This document shows positions 17,104-25,680 of a DNA stretch of 64,000 nucleotides, in pieces. The DNA is taken from positions 124,001 to 188,000 of the forward strand of contig JAZKJF010000002.1 in assembly GCA_040384465.1 (NCBI GenBank), given 5' to 3'. Made by a program: the position numbers and the translations under genes. This stretch comes from UBA5078 sp040384465. GTDB taxonomy: Bacteria > Pseudomonadota > Gammaproteobacteria > Pseudomonadales > Pseudohongiellaceae. The notes under the pieces were generated by a model. That model did not search any database. It was not told the origin of the DNA and saw only the letters and a program-made list of their open reading frames with translations. Each line of letters begins with the position of its first letter. Position 1 is the stretch's first letter.

Positions 17104-18816
17104 TCACCGCGCCCGCGACGCAATCCTCCGATACTCCCGATACTCGGGCGTCCAGAAGTTACGCTCGATGGCCTCGCGTAACTCTTCATCAGTTTTCAAT
17201 GCTGCGTGACCCTGACCCATCGCCGTCTTCGCGATGGCAAAGGCGATCTGGCGACTGATCTGGGGCAGCGCGGTCAGTGGCGGCAGAATCGACGCGGTGC
17301 GCTCGTCTGACAGCGGCGCGCACTCGGACAGCGTGATGCTCGCCACCATCAGCATTTCGTTGGTGATGCGGCTGGCTTTTGAAGCGATCACGCCCAGACC
17401 GATGCCGGGGAAGATGTAGCTGTTGTTGCACTGCGCGATGTTGTAGGTCTTGCCGCCGGATTCCACCGTGCCGAAGGGGCTGCCGGTGGCGACGATGGCC
17501 TCGCCGTCGGTCCATTCGATCACCTGCGCGGGGTGCGCTTCGACAAGGCGCGACGGATTGCTCAACGGCAGGATGATCGGCCGAGGGCAAGTGGTCTGCA
17601 TCTGTCGGATGATGGTCTCGGTAAACAAACCGGGCTTGCCGGATACGCCGACCAGCACCGTCGGCCGCGCATTGTTCACCACGTCGAGCAGGCTGGCGTA
17701 GTGGTTGCCTGCCTCGATCTTCCAGTCGGCGAGAGCCGCTTTGCGCTGCAGGAGTCGAATCTGGAAATCCATCATGCCTTCGATGGCGTCTTCCATCCCC
17801 TCGGTCAACAAGCCGAAGCGATCCACCATGAAGATCCGCGCGCGGGCCTGCGCCTCGTCCAACCCCTGCGCGATCATCGCGCTGATGATCAGCTCCGCGA
17901 TGCCACAACCTGCTGACCCGGCGCCTACGAACACGATCTTCTGGTCCCGCAGTCTTTCGCCTTTCTTGCGGCTGGCCGCCAGCAAGGTACCCAGCGTCAC
18001 TGCCGCCGTGCCCTGAATGTCGTCGTTGAAGCAGCACACGCGGTGGCGGTGACGCTGCAGAATCGGCATCGCGTTGGGCTGAGCGAAGTCCTCGAATTGA
18101 ATCAACACGCCAGGCCAGCGCTCCTGCGCGGCGTTAATGAATTGGTCCACAAACGCGTCGTAATCCTCGCGGGCAACGCGAGGATGGCGACGACCCATGT
18201 ACATCGGATCGTCCAGCAGTGTCTGGTTGTTGGTGCCGACATCCAGCGCCACTGGCAGTGTGTAAGCAGGGCTGACGCCACCGCCAGCGGTGTAGATGGA
18301 GAGCTTGCCGATGGTGATGCCCATGCCGCCGATGCCCTGATCACCAAGCCCCAGCACGCGCTCGCCATCGGTCACCACGATCACTTTGACCAGATCCTTG
18401 GTGACGCTCTGCAGGATGTCGCTCATGAACTCCCGCTCCTCCCAGGAGATGAAGAGCCCCCTGGCGCGGCGGTAGATGTCGGAGAAGTGCTCGCAGGCAT
18501 CGCCCACAGTCGGGGTGTAGATGATCGGCAGCATCTCCACCAGATGCTCGCTGACGAGCCGGTAGAACAGCGTCTCGTTGGTGTCCTGCATGGCACGCAG
18601 GTAGATGTGCTGGTTAATCGGCAGCTCGAAACTGCGGTATTGCCGGTAGGCGCGCTCGACCTGCTCCTCGATGGTTTCGTAGCGCGGCGGCAGCAGGCCC
18701 AGCAGATTGAAGGCACGCCGCTCGTCCTCGGTGAACGCGGAGCCCTTGTTCAGCAGCGGCGTTTCGAGCAGTGTGGGGCCGGCGTAGGAGATGTAGAGCG
18801 GTTTGCGAGGAGGCAT
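17104..18816 (-). CDS. maeA: NAD-dependent malic enzyme
   Basis: The 570-residue protein matches SfcA/MaeA in length. It contains YTPTVGDACEHFSDIYRRARGLF at the N-terminal domain, VTDGERVLGLGDQGIGGMGI, the metal site FEDFAQ, FNDDIQGTAAVTLG, and the nucleotide loop FVGAGSAGCGIAEL. It catalyses oxidative decarboxylation of malate to pyruvate, making NADH in the cytoplasm. It is upstream of dctA on the same strand with 101 bases between, consistent with a shared C4-dicarboxylate function. Confidence 0.95.
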   Translation of the reverse strand: MPPRKPLYISYAGPTLLETPLLNKGSAFTEDERRAFNLLGLLPPRYETIEEQVERAYRQYRSFELPINQHIYLRAMQDTNETLFYRLVSEHLVEMLPIIYTPTVGDACEHFSDIYRRARGLFISWEEREFMSDILQSVTKDLVKVIVVTDGERVLGLGDQGIGGMGITIGKLSIYTAGGGVSPAYTLPVALDVGTNNQTLLDDPMYMGRRHPRVAREDYDAFVDQFINAAQERWPGVLIQFEDFAQPNAMPILQRHRHRVCCFNDDIQGTAAVTLGTLLAASRKKGERLRDQKIVFVGAGSAGCGIAELIISAMIAQGLDEAQARARIFMVDRFGLLTEGMEDAIEGMMDFQIRLLQRKAALADWKIEAGNHYASLLDVVNNARPTVLVGVSGKPGLFTETIIRQMQTTCPRPIILPLSNPSRLVEAHPAQVIEWTDGEAIVATGSPFGTVESGGKTYNIAQCNNSYIFPGIGLGVIASKASRITNEMLMVASITLSECAPLSDERTASILPPLTALPQISRQIAFAIAKTAMGQGHAALKTDEELREAIERNFWTPEYREYRRIASRAR

Positions 18817-18863
18817 GCAGTGATTCCGGAAGTTGAGAGGGCTGGGAGGAGATTACACCAGCC

Positions 18864-19127
18864 TTAGCGTGTGCTGTAGTGGTAGCGCAATTGCGCGACC
18901 AACAAAGCGTTTTCATGGATCTTGTAAACGAAGCGGTGTTCATCCGTAATGCGCCGTGACCAGTAGCCTGCCAGTGCATGCCGGAGTGCTTCCGGCTTAC
19001 CAGTCCCGGTAAAAGGTTGGCGGGCAACTTCCTTGATCAGATTGTTGATGCGGGCGAAAATTTTTGTGTCGGTTTTCTGCCAGTACAAATAGTCCTCCCA
19101 CGCCTGCTCGGAGAAAATCAGCTTCAT
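18864..19127 (-). CDS. yoeB: YoeB-type mRNA interferase toxin
   Basis: The 87-residue protein is a Txe/YoeB toxin, starting MKLIFSEQAWEDYLYWQKTD, with FTGTGKPEALRH, YWSRRITDEHRFVYKI and the C-terminal RYHYSTR. YoeB cleaves mRNA in the ribosomal A site; the conserved Glu, Arg and His and the C-terminal Tyr are present. Its ATG overlaps the antitoxin stop by ATGA, the usual coupling. The pair lies between maeA and a DUF4097 gene. Confidence 0.93.
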   Translation of the reverse strand: MKLIFSEQAWEDYLYWQKTDTKIFARINNLIKEVARQPFTGTGKPEALRHALAGYWSRRITDEHRFVYKIHENALLVAQLRYHYSTR

Positions 19128-19375
19128 TCAATGAGACCCTGCTCCTTCCCCTGACCCGCTTCGAGCTGTGCAACAGAGGCGAGAAGTCGCTGAGCGTTGG
19201 CCGGACTGCGCAGGAGATAAGCAGTTTCCTCCAACGCTTTGTAGTCTTCCAAGGACATCATCACCACGGATTGTTCACTATTGCGGGTGATGATCAAGGG
19301 CTCATGGTCTTCGCAGACCCGGTTCATTGTGGATGCGAGATTGGCGCGTGCGGTGGTGTAGGTGACGGTGTCCAT
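19124..19375 (-). CDS. yefM: YefM-type antitoxin
   Basis: I start at 19375 (MDTVTYTTARANLA), which gives the usual 83 residues; the frame stays open further upstream through the operator and lacks family sequence there. The Phd/YefM N-terminal DNA-binding fold is clear (ANLASTMNRVCEDHEPLIITRN, VVMMSLEDYKALEETAYLL), followed by the disordered toxin-binding tail. It neutralises YoeB and represses the operon. TGTACA elements lie directly upstream. Confidence 0.93.
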   Translation of the reverse strand: MDTVTYTTARANLASTMNRVCEDHEPLIITRNSEQSVVMMSLEDYKALEETAYLLRSPANAQRLLASVAQLEAGQGKEQGLIE

Positions 19376-19385
19376 AGGGCTCTCC

Positions 19386-19430
19386 AGTACATGTACAGGA
19401 TATTGTACTTGTCCTGAATCATTTGTACAG
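19386..19430 (-). promoter_or_regulatory. YefM-YoeB operator with TGTACA cores
   Basis: TGTACA occurs at 19392-19397 and 19424-19429, with TTGTAC at 19403-19408 between them. TGTACA is the core recognised by YefM in E. coli, where a long and a short palindrome control the operon. The array starts 17 bases upstream of the antitoxin start. Confidence 0.65.
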
Positions 19431-19509
19431 CCTGTAAACCAAACCTCGCCCCACGCTACCAAGGCTATAGAGAAACCGAATTCATTCGCCAACCCAGGAG
19501 CCTGTTGCC

Positions 19510-20265
19510 ATGCGTACCCCCATTCTGCTTGCGTTCTTTTTGATGTCTGCCAGCGCCAATGCTGTCGAGCGTGTTGTCCAGGAAACTATTCCGGTGAACC
19601 CGGACGTGCGGTTCTCGATTGAGAGCAGTCGCGGAGAACTGGAGATCACCACCGGCAGTGTCGATGCCATCGAGATTACCGTCTACATTGAGCATGACGA
19701 GCAAAAGGTGGTGGATGAAGTCGCCATCAACATCGACCGTGAACTCTCGGACGTTGCCGTACGTGTGGGCTATGATGATCCCGCCGACAATGTGGACTTT
19801 GACTTCATCGGCCTCAGAGACTATGACTATCCTGAAATCCGTTTCGTCATCGTGCTTCCCGATGCGGCGTCCTTGAAGATCGAAGCCCACCGTTCACAGC
19901 TGGATATCGCAGCGCCTGCAGGTCGGATTGATATCGACACGAGCCGTAGCACTGGGCGCATCACCGGTGTACGCAACGATTTTGAAATTGTCACCACACG
20001 TGGCAACTACGATATCGAAATTCAGGAGCTGCACGATGTGGATGTCGAAGGGCAGCGCAGCAATATACGGCTGGACATTTTTGCGATGACTGATTTCACG
20101 CTGTCAGGGGAAACCAGCAGGGGCAACTTGCGAATTACCGGACAGGACATTGTCGCGCAGGACCGTGAGCGCGGTGAGCGCGTCGATTATGTCAGTGGCA
20201 CGGGCAGCGGTTTCGTGAGTTTTGATGTTGAGCGCGGTGATCTGCAGCTGAACTTTCGCAATTAA
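19510..20265 (+). CDS. DUF4097-like exported beta-repeat protein
   Basis: The 251-residue protein has a short signal peptide (ILLAFFLMSASANA). A run of beta-strands follows, with DVRFSIESSRGELEITTGS, SLKIEAHRSQLDIAAPAGRIDIDTSRS and VSFDVERGDLQLNFRN. This is the DUF4097/putative adhesin beta-solenoid pattern. Such proteins are often encoded beside ECF sigma factors or two-component systems, as here: the sigma gene starts 29 bases downstream and an associated membrane protein follows. It probably acts in the periplasm; its partner is unknown. Confidence 0.75.
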   Translation: MRTPILLAFFLMSASANAVERVVQETIPVNPDVRFSIESSRGELEITTGSVDAIEITVYIEHDEQKVVDEVAINIDRELSDVAVRVGYDDPADNVDFDFIGLRDYDYPEIRFVIVLPDAASLKIEAHRSQLDIAAPAGRIDIDTSRSTGRITGVRNDFEIVTTRGNYDIEIQELHDVDVEGQRSNIRLDIFAMTDFTLSGETSRGNLRITGQDIVAQDRERGERVDYVSGTGSGFVSFDVERGDLQLNFRN

Positions 20266-20294
20266 TGGCACGGTCGTAAATAAGGTTGAACAAG

Positions 20295-20894
20295 TTGGCA
20301 GCAGACACGGCATACGTGCCACGTGAAATAGACATTCACGAATCACCGGTTGATGCAGCGCTAAGCTCAGAAAGTGAAGCGACGCTGGTTGCTCTCGCCA
20401 AAGCGGGCGATCATCGTGCTTTCACGCGGTTGCTCGAAACGCATGATAGAAGAGTGATGGGCGTGATCCTGCGCTTCACCGGCAATCGTTTCGATCGCGA
20501 TGATTTGTATCAGGATATTTTTACTGCGTGCTATCTGGCATTGCCGCGCTTCAATAGCAGTTGTGCGTTTTACACCTGGCTGCATCGCATCGCGCTGAAC
20601 CAATGCATCAGTTTCATTCGCGGCCGCAAAACCTTCGAGCCCGAAGAAGACGTCGCCGCAGAAGGAGAGAACTGGGAGCGCACGGCGCAGCTGCAAGCCG
20701 TGACCAACGCACAGAAAAAACTGCTGGGTTCGCAGCAGATTGCGTTTCATCTGTTCTATGTCGAGCAATGGTCCATCGACGATCTCGCTGTGCTGTTGGA
20801 ATGCAGCATCAGCACCGCCAAAACACATGTCCATCGTGCACGCGAAAAAATTCGTGCTGACGAGGAGGTCCGCAAGTGGAACATCGAGATTTGA
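20295..20894 (+). CDS. ECF-type RNA polymerase sigma factor
   Basis: The protein has sigma region 2 (FTRLLETHDRRVMGVILRF to FYTWLHRIALNQCISFIRG, including DRDDLYQDIF) and region 4 (LFYVEQWSIDDLAVLLECSISTAKTHVHRAREKIR). No ATG is near. A TTG at 20295 lies nine bases after AAGG, so I prefer it to the TTG at 20286, which directly abuts the AAGG. Its last codons overlap the GTG start of the membrane protein downstream, the usual sigma/anti-sigma coupling. Confidence 0.85.
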   Translation: MAADTAYVPREIDIHESPVDAALSSESEATLVALAKAGDHRAFTRLLETHDRRVMGVILRFTGNRFDRDDLYQDIFTACYLALPRFNSSCAFYTWLHRIALNQCISFIRGRKTFEPEEDVAAEGENWERTAQLQAVTNAQKKLLGSQQIAFHLFYVEQWSIDDLAVLLECSISTAKTHVHRAREKIRADEEVRKWNIEI

Positions 20895-21499
20895 AAAATC
20901 TTTACGACGACATCGAACCTGTTGAGGTGGAGCTGATGCAGAGTCGTCAGCGTTTGGCACTCTCGATGGAGGCCGCCGCACGACAGAAAATTGTGACGCA
21001 GAAACCCATTCGCAGCGCGTGGTTTTCATGGCCGCAAATGCTGCGGGTGAGCGTCGCCTGCGTGGTGCTGGTTGCAGTCGCCGCGACAGGATGGCGGCAG
21101 TATCGGCTGGCGAGTTTCGAGGCGGTGGAGTTTGCATCGTTGCAAGCCTTTGTCGAGCGCAACGGCGACCATACACAGTTGTATCGGGAAGCCAAAGAGA
21201 TGGAAAATTCACAAGAGCCGCTGCGCAAACTCAACGGGCTCTACATTCTTTCGGCACTGGGCCAGGAGAACGAGAATATTCTGGCCAGCGCTCAGGGGTT
21301 GATTGAAGATCCGCGCGCAGAATTTCGCGCGTACTATCTCGATTATCTGCTCACTTACGCCGATGAGGCCTACTACGACGTCGATTACATTGAAGCGTTG
21401 ATCGACCGCGAGACCGATCCGGACTGTATCGAGTTGCTGTACGAGCTACTCAATCTTGCAGAACGCGGGCAGCGGTTAAGGAACTATGTCAAATCCTGA
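20876..21499 (+). CDS. Membrane protein, putative anti-sigma factor
   Basis: The 207-residue product starts at GTG 20876 with GAGGAGG upstream, inside the sigma gene. About 45 charged N-terminal residues precede a single transmembrane span (MLRVSVACVVLVAVAATGW). A helical extracytoplasmic part of about 130 residues follows, rich in Glu, Leu and Tyr (LDYLLTYADEAYYDVDYIEAL). The layout, sigma coupling and topology fit an anti-sigma factor, but I see no ZAS zinc motif. The external part could contact the DUF4097 protein. Function is inference. Confidence 0.55.
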   Translation: MEHRDLKNLYDDIEPVEVELMQSRQRLALSMEAAARQKIVTQKPIRSAWFSWPQMLRVSVACVVLVAVAATGWRQYRLASFEAVEFASLQAFVERNGDHTQLYREAKEMENSQEPLRKLNGLYILSALGQENENILASAQGLIEDPRAEFRAYYLDYLLTYADEAYYDVDYIEALIDRETDPDCIELLYELLNLAERGQRLRNYVKS

Positions 21500-21628
21500 G
21501 AGTCATTGGTGTTGTGGTTGATTGGACTTACGCTGCGATAGCTTTTATGCTCCGCCCCAAGCCGAGAAAGCTCAGCCAACGGTCCGTTAGAACTGATATC
21601 AATAACAACACCATAACAAGGAGCCGCC

Positions 21629-22831
21629 ATGACACCGTCACGAAAACTGCTTTTTACTGCCATCGCCTGTGCCAGCGCACTGCTGGTGGGTTGCAGTGAG
21701 CCCGCTGCACCTACCGCATCAGCACAAGCCCCTGCTCCAACCGCCCCGGCCGCTGCGCCTGCGCCAGTAGCAGCGCCTGCCCCAGTCGGCAACAACATCA
21801 CTGGCGAAGGCATGCCTAATCCAAACCCTGTTGTGACCCAGAACTGGGGTGCACTGCCAGCAGGCCGTACCTGGGGTTCCACCGCAGGTATCGACATTGA
21901 TCCGAATGATGGCCAGGTCTGGGCCTACGAGCGTTGCGGTGCAGGCAGCTTCGGTGCTGGTGCTCCTGTGACTTGCGATACCAATGTCGTCGACCCGATC
22001 TTCAAATTTGACCGCGCTACCGGTGCCGTTCTCGCCAACTTCGGCGCTGGCGTCATGGTGACGCCGCACGGCATCCACGTGGATTCCGAGAGCAACGTGT
22101 GGGTAACTGACTTCGCCACCAATGCTGACGGCACTAAAGGTCAGCAGGTGCACAAGTTCAGCCCGACTGGCGAGCTGCTGCTGAGCCTGGGAACCCCTGG
22201 CCAGACTGGCAACGACAGTGCCCACTTCAATCAGCCGAACGATGTCATCGTCGGTCCTGATGGCAGCATCTACGTGTCTGACGGTCACAACGCTCAAGGC
22301 ATGACGACCAACGCCGCGATTGCCGAAGGCAAGGCCAATGGCGAAACCTCCCGCATCATGAAGTTCGCGCCGGACGGCACGTTCATCAAGCAGTGGGGCG
22401 AGATCGGTGTGCGTCACGGCGAATTCCGTACTCCGCATGCAATGGAGTTCGATTCACGCGGCCGTCTCTGGGTGGCTGACCGTGGTAACCACCGCATCGA
22501 GATCTTCGACCAGGACGGCAACTACCTTGAGTCACGCTATGCCTTCAGTCGTATCAGCGGCATCTTCATCACCGAAGACGACATGCTGTATGCGATTGAC
22601 TCCGAGTCCAGCCCGACCGGCCATCCAGGCTGGCGTAATGGTGTTCGCATTGGCCACATCGACAGCGATGTCGTCACTGCGATGATTCCTCCGTTCGAGC
22701 GTGAAGATCGCGTGTACCAAGGCACTGCCGGTGAAGGCGTGGCTGTGGATGCAGACGGTACAGTGTTTGCCGCCGAAGGCCCGAACTCGCTGAGTCAGGC
22801 GGGTGGGGCGTATACCAAGTACTCGAAGTAA
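21629..22831 (+). CDS. NHL/beta-propeller lipoprotein (peptidylamidoglycolate lyase-like)
   Basis: The 400-residue protein has a lipoprotein signal ending LLVGC22, then an Ala/Pro-rich linker (residues 23-55). NHL-type propeller repeats follow: GIDIDPNDGQVWAYERCG, GIHVDSESNVWVTDF, DVIVGPDGSIYVSDG, AMEFDSRGRLWVADRGNHRIEIFDQDGNY. The order resembles peptidyl-alpha-hydroxyglycine alpha-amidating lyase relatives. It is probably membrane-anchored on the periplasmic side. The substrate or ligand is unknown. A strong terminator follows at 22871. Confidence 0.8.
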   Translation: MTPSRKLLFTAIACASALLVGCSEPAAPTASAQAPAPTAPAAAPAPVAAPAPVGNNITGEGMPNPNPVVTQNWGALPAGRTWGSTAGIDIDPNDGQVWAYERCGAGSFGAGAPVTCDTNVVDPIFKFDRATGAVLANFGAGVMVTPHGIHVDSESNVWVTDFATNADGTKGQQVHKFSPTGELLLSLGTPGQTGNDSAHFNQPNDVIVGPDGSIYVSDGHNAQGMTTNAAIAEGKANGETSRIMKFAPDGTFIKQWGEIGVRHGEFRTPHAMEFDSRGRLWVADRGNHRIEIFDQDGNYLESRYAFSRISGIFITEDDMLYAIDSESSPTGHPGWRNGVRIGHIDSDVVTAMIPPFEREDRVYQGTAGEGVAVDADGTVFAAEGPNSLSQAGGAYTKYSK

Positions 22832-22870
22832 CGACACTCGCGCCTGTTCGCAGGTGGTTGGATAAAAGGA

Positions 22871-22896
22871 AAGGGGCCGCAGTGGCCCCTTTTTTA
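22871..22896 (+). terminator. Rho-independent terminator
   Basis: AAGGGGCC and GGCCCCTT form an eight-base stem with loop GCAGT, followed by six further T. It ends the NHL lipoprotein gene. Confidence 0.85.
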
Positions 22897-22914
22897 TTGG
22901 TGCTACATCCGGAG

Positions 22915-22966
22915 ATTTGGGGTCAGAGTAAAAATACAGTACTGTATTTTTACTCTGACCCCAAAT
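22915..22966. repeat. 52-bp perfect palindrome, copy 1 of 2
   Basis: Two 26-base arms meet with no spacer: the left arm begins ATTTGGGGTCAGAGTAAAAA and its exact reverse complement occupies 22941-22966. A second copy, with a one-base centre and 27-base arms, is at 46569-46623. GGGGTCAGAG-type ends occur in dispersed palindromes near IS200-like or RAYT transposases in other bacteria, so a mobile origin is likely. No transposase gene is in this window. Confidence 0.85.
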
Positions 22967-23135
22967 TTTCTAGATCGAGTGGCTGCATTGACCAGTTTCT
23001 GCCGGTTCACACCAGCAAACACTTGTTGCATTTGAAAATATTCAAGGGAATACAGTGCGTTGGAGCATGGCACAAGGGCTGCATAGAAGGTTGAACACTA
23101 CCGCCTATTCAGCAACAGCCAAGAGGAGTTCTACA

Positions 23136-23489
23136 GTGCATCTTTCCCGTCCGCGTTTTCGCCCACTGCCGCTGATCTACAGAATCCTGGGGATCATTCT
23201 TGTCGTCGGATTTCTGCTGATTGGTCTGGTAGGCCTGATCCTGCCGATCATTCCCGGCATCGTGTTTCTGCTACTAGCCGTCTATGTGCTGACGCGCATC
23301 TCGCGTCGCGCGGCTGCCTACGCTCACAGCCAGCCGTGGTTCAACCGCCATATGCGTCACTTGGATGCTGCCGACTCGTTAAGCGTCGGCGAGCGCATCA
23401 AGCTCGGATTTCTGATGATGGCGCGAAGTGTGGTGAATGGAATTGAATGGTGTGTCGGGGGCTTCAAGAGTCACGACAAAGCCTCTTGA
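23136..23489 (+). CDS. DUF454 (YbaN)-like inner membrane protein
   Basis: I start at the GTG at 23136, which has AAGAGGAG eight bases upstream. The 117 residues contain a hydrophobic hairpin, ILGIILVVGFLLIGLVGLIL-PIIPG-IVFLLLAVYVLTRIS, and then a basic cytosolic part with SQPWFNRHMRHLD. The PIIPG turn between two spans and the following 'P-W-F' motif resemble DUF454/YbaN proteins. Its role is unknown. The gene is convergent with slt. Confidence 0.65.
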   Translation: MHLSRPRFRPLPLIYRILGIILVVGFLLIGLVGLILPIIPGIVFLLLAVYVLTRISRRAAAYAHSQPWFNRHMRHLDAADSLSVGERIKLGFLMMARSVVNGIEWCVGGFKSHDKAS

Positions 23490-23530
23490 GGTGAATAAGA
23501 AACTGCCTTCGGTCGCGCTATCGGAGGCGG

Positions 23531-25531
23531 TTAAACGCCCCCCGCTTCGTCCTCGGTCAACAGCTCAATCGCACGTCCCATCCGATATCCGTAGATCACC
23601 GAGTAGGCCAGGACGTTCTGCACATAGCCGCGCGTCTCGCCGAAGGGGATGGTTTCGATCCAGATATCCAGCGGTACCGGCGTCTCGCCGGTTTCCTCCA
23701 GCCAGCGCTTCACGCGGTTGGGGCCTGCGTTGTAGGCCGCTGCTGCGAGGATGCGGTTGTCGTCGAACTGCTCCATCAACTGGGACAGGTAGCGGCTGCC
23801 GAGCTGGAGATTCACCTCGGGGCGGAACAGATCCTGATTCGTGATCTGCATGCCCACGCCTTTGGCAGTCTGCTGGGCCGTGGCGGGCATCAGCTGCATG
23901 AGGCCCATGGCACCAGCGGAGGAGCGGACGTCCTGCATGAAGGCACTTTCCTGACGGGCGATGGCGAACACGAGATGGGGCGTCAGGTCGTTCTCGTCGG
24001 CGGCCTCGGCGACGATGTCGGAATAGGCCAGTGGGAAGCGCAGCTGCAGGTCGTCCCAGTAGCTCACCTGGATCATGGCCTGGATGCCATTGCGGTGCCA
24101 GCCCCAGCTGTCCGCGAGCTTGCCGCTGGCGATGATCTGTTCTTGCGGCATCCCGGCTGTGGCATGTTGCCACTCGGCGCGCGCACTGGCTTCTTCACCG
24201 ATCAAGTACAGTTCGTGTGCGCGCTCGATGGCCGGGATGTCGGCGAGTGCTTCGACCTGCGCAGGGTCGAACTCGACCGGTTTGTCGACCATCTCGTAGT
24301 CGCGCCCCAGGAAATCCGCAGCCATGAAGCCGTAGAAGCTGCGTAGCCCGGCCAGCGTAGCGTAGAGTTCACGCGCCTCGGCCCTGGATTCCTGAGTGTC
24401 CTTCTCAAGCAGCATGCGGGCGCGCCAGTACTGCCACCGCTCACTTGTCCCCAGGTCGGCGGGCAACCGATCCAGCCAGATTTCGATGCGCGGCCAATCC
24501 TGCTGCTTCAGGGCATCGCGCAGAATCCAGCCACCGAGGGCTTCCGAAATCAGCAAGGGGTTGGTCTGGAGCACGATCTCCGCTTCGTTGACGTGGCCTT
24601 GGGTCAGCAGACGCATGATGATGAAGCGTTCCAGCTCGACTCGCTCAGCCTCGCTCAGGGTTTGGTCGAAGTTGTCACGCTTGAGCAGGGTCAGAGCTTG
24701 TGCGGCATCGCTCTGCGCCAGCTGGCGCAGGCCGTGCAGAATGATCGCCTTCATTTCGGGCGTGGCGGCCGGTACCGTGAAGTCAGGCAAATCGTTCAAT
24801 GTCTGCGGTTCGCTATCGACACGGATGTAAAGCTGCGCCAGCTCCTGTTCACGGGCCGGCATCTGCCGCGCGATGTAGTTGGCGAGTGAATCCTGATCCG
24901 CCTTCAAGGTCTTCTCGAAGCGTTGCCAGGCGATGTCGGGTGTCGGGTAGCCTGCCGCGATCCAGGTCTCGAACACCGGGTCGCAGACATTAGGCTGCGA
25001 TACCGAAACGTTCCAGAGCGGCGCGACTTCCTGCAGTGCGCTCGTGTCGCCGGTTTCAAGCCGTGCTCGCAGGGCGTGACAGGTCAGCTCGGTCGTGGTG
25101 TTGGCTTTGTTGTGATGATCCACCACATCGCTCCAACGGGCCTGCTGGGCGAGTGCCAGCACCCACTCTCGCTCAAGGCGCTGGCCGAGATACGTCCCAG
25201 CGTTGCGGGTCAGGAATTCATCTACCGGTGTGTGATCGGTGCCGGGTGCCGCCAGTTCGTCGATACGCGGGCTGAGGTTGGCGTATTCGAGATAAGGGAG
25301 CAGAGGGTAGCCGTTCAGCTGTGCCAGCACGGACTGGTATTCAGGACTCAGAGCTTTCGACTGGCTCTGCAGTTCAAGCGCCTGCAAATACAGGGCGCGT
25401 TGCGCAGTTCTGTCTTCGGCCGACCAGGCGGTGTTCGTCAGCAGCAGTGATGTGCACAGCAGCGAAGTCAACAACAGCCGCGCGAGTTTGGCGCGGTGCG
25501 TTGGGCGCTTCTCTATCACTGTTGTCAACAT
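23531..25531 (-). CDS. slt: Soluble lytic murein transglycosylase
   Basis: The 666-residue protein has a signal peptide (LLLTSLLCTSLLLTNTAWSA) and a long helical superhelix of about 450 residues. The C-terminal SLT catalytic domain has E528 in FAIARQESAFM, then GAMGLMQLMPATAQQTA and AAAYNAGPNRVKRWL. It cleaves the glycan strand of peptidoglycan to anhydromuropeptides in the periplasm. The length is close to E. coli Slt70 (645). It stands alone and is divergent from the M32 carboxypeptidase. Confidence 0.95.
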   Translation of the reverse strand: MLTTVIEKRPTHRAKLARLLLTSLLCTSLLLTNTAWSAEDRTAQRALYLQALELQSQSKALSPEYQSVLAQLNGYPLLPYLEYANLSPRIDELAAPGTDHTPVDEFLTRNAGTYLGQRLEREWVLALAQQARWSDVVDHHNKANTTTELTCHALRARLETGDTSALQEVAPLWNVSVSQPNVCDPVFETWIAAGYPTPDIAWQRFEKTLKADQDSLANYIARQMPAREQELAQLYIRVDSEPQTLNDLPDFTVPAATPEMKAIILHGLRQLAQSDAAQALTLLKRDNFDQTLSEAERVELERFIIMRLLTQGHVNEAEIVLQTNPLLISEALGGWILRDALKQQDWPRIEIWLDRLPADLGTSERWQYWRARMLLEKDTQESRAEARELYATLAGLRSFYGFMAADFLGRDYEMVDKPVEFDPAQVEALADIPAIERAHELYLIGEEASARAEWQHATAGMPQEQIIASGKLADSWGWHRNGIQAMIQVSYWDDLQLRFPLAYSDIVAEAADENDLTPHLVFAIARQESAFMQDVRSSAGAMGLMQLMPATAQQTAKGVGMQITNQDLFRPEVNLQLGSRYLSQLMEQFDDNRILAAAAYNAGPNRVKRWLEETGETPVPLDIWIETIPFGETRGYVQNVLAYSVIYGYRMGRAIELLTEDEAGGV

Positions 25532-25680
25532 GGGCTACCTCTTGAGTCGTCTATGATTTCATTATCTCGCCATTCTTTCCGATTGTCTCTTGTGCCGAGC
25601 AATTGCCAGCGATATTGTCCGTGCAGCTTCGCTGCCAATCACATCATTGCCAACGACCTTACTGCAAACAAGAGCACATC

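Larger units (their letters stand above)
22832..23135. other. Intergenic stretch with terminator and palindrome
   Basis: These 304 bases hold a terminator (22871-22896) and the perfect palindrome (22915-22966), both listed separately. The stretch from 22967 to 23135 contains no gene I can support, apart from the ribosome site AAGAGGAG just before the next start. Confidence 0.6.
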
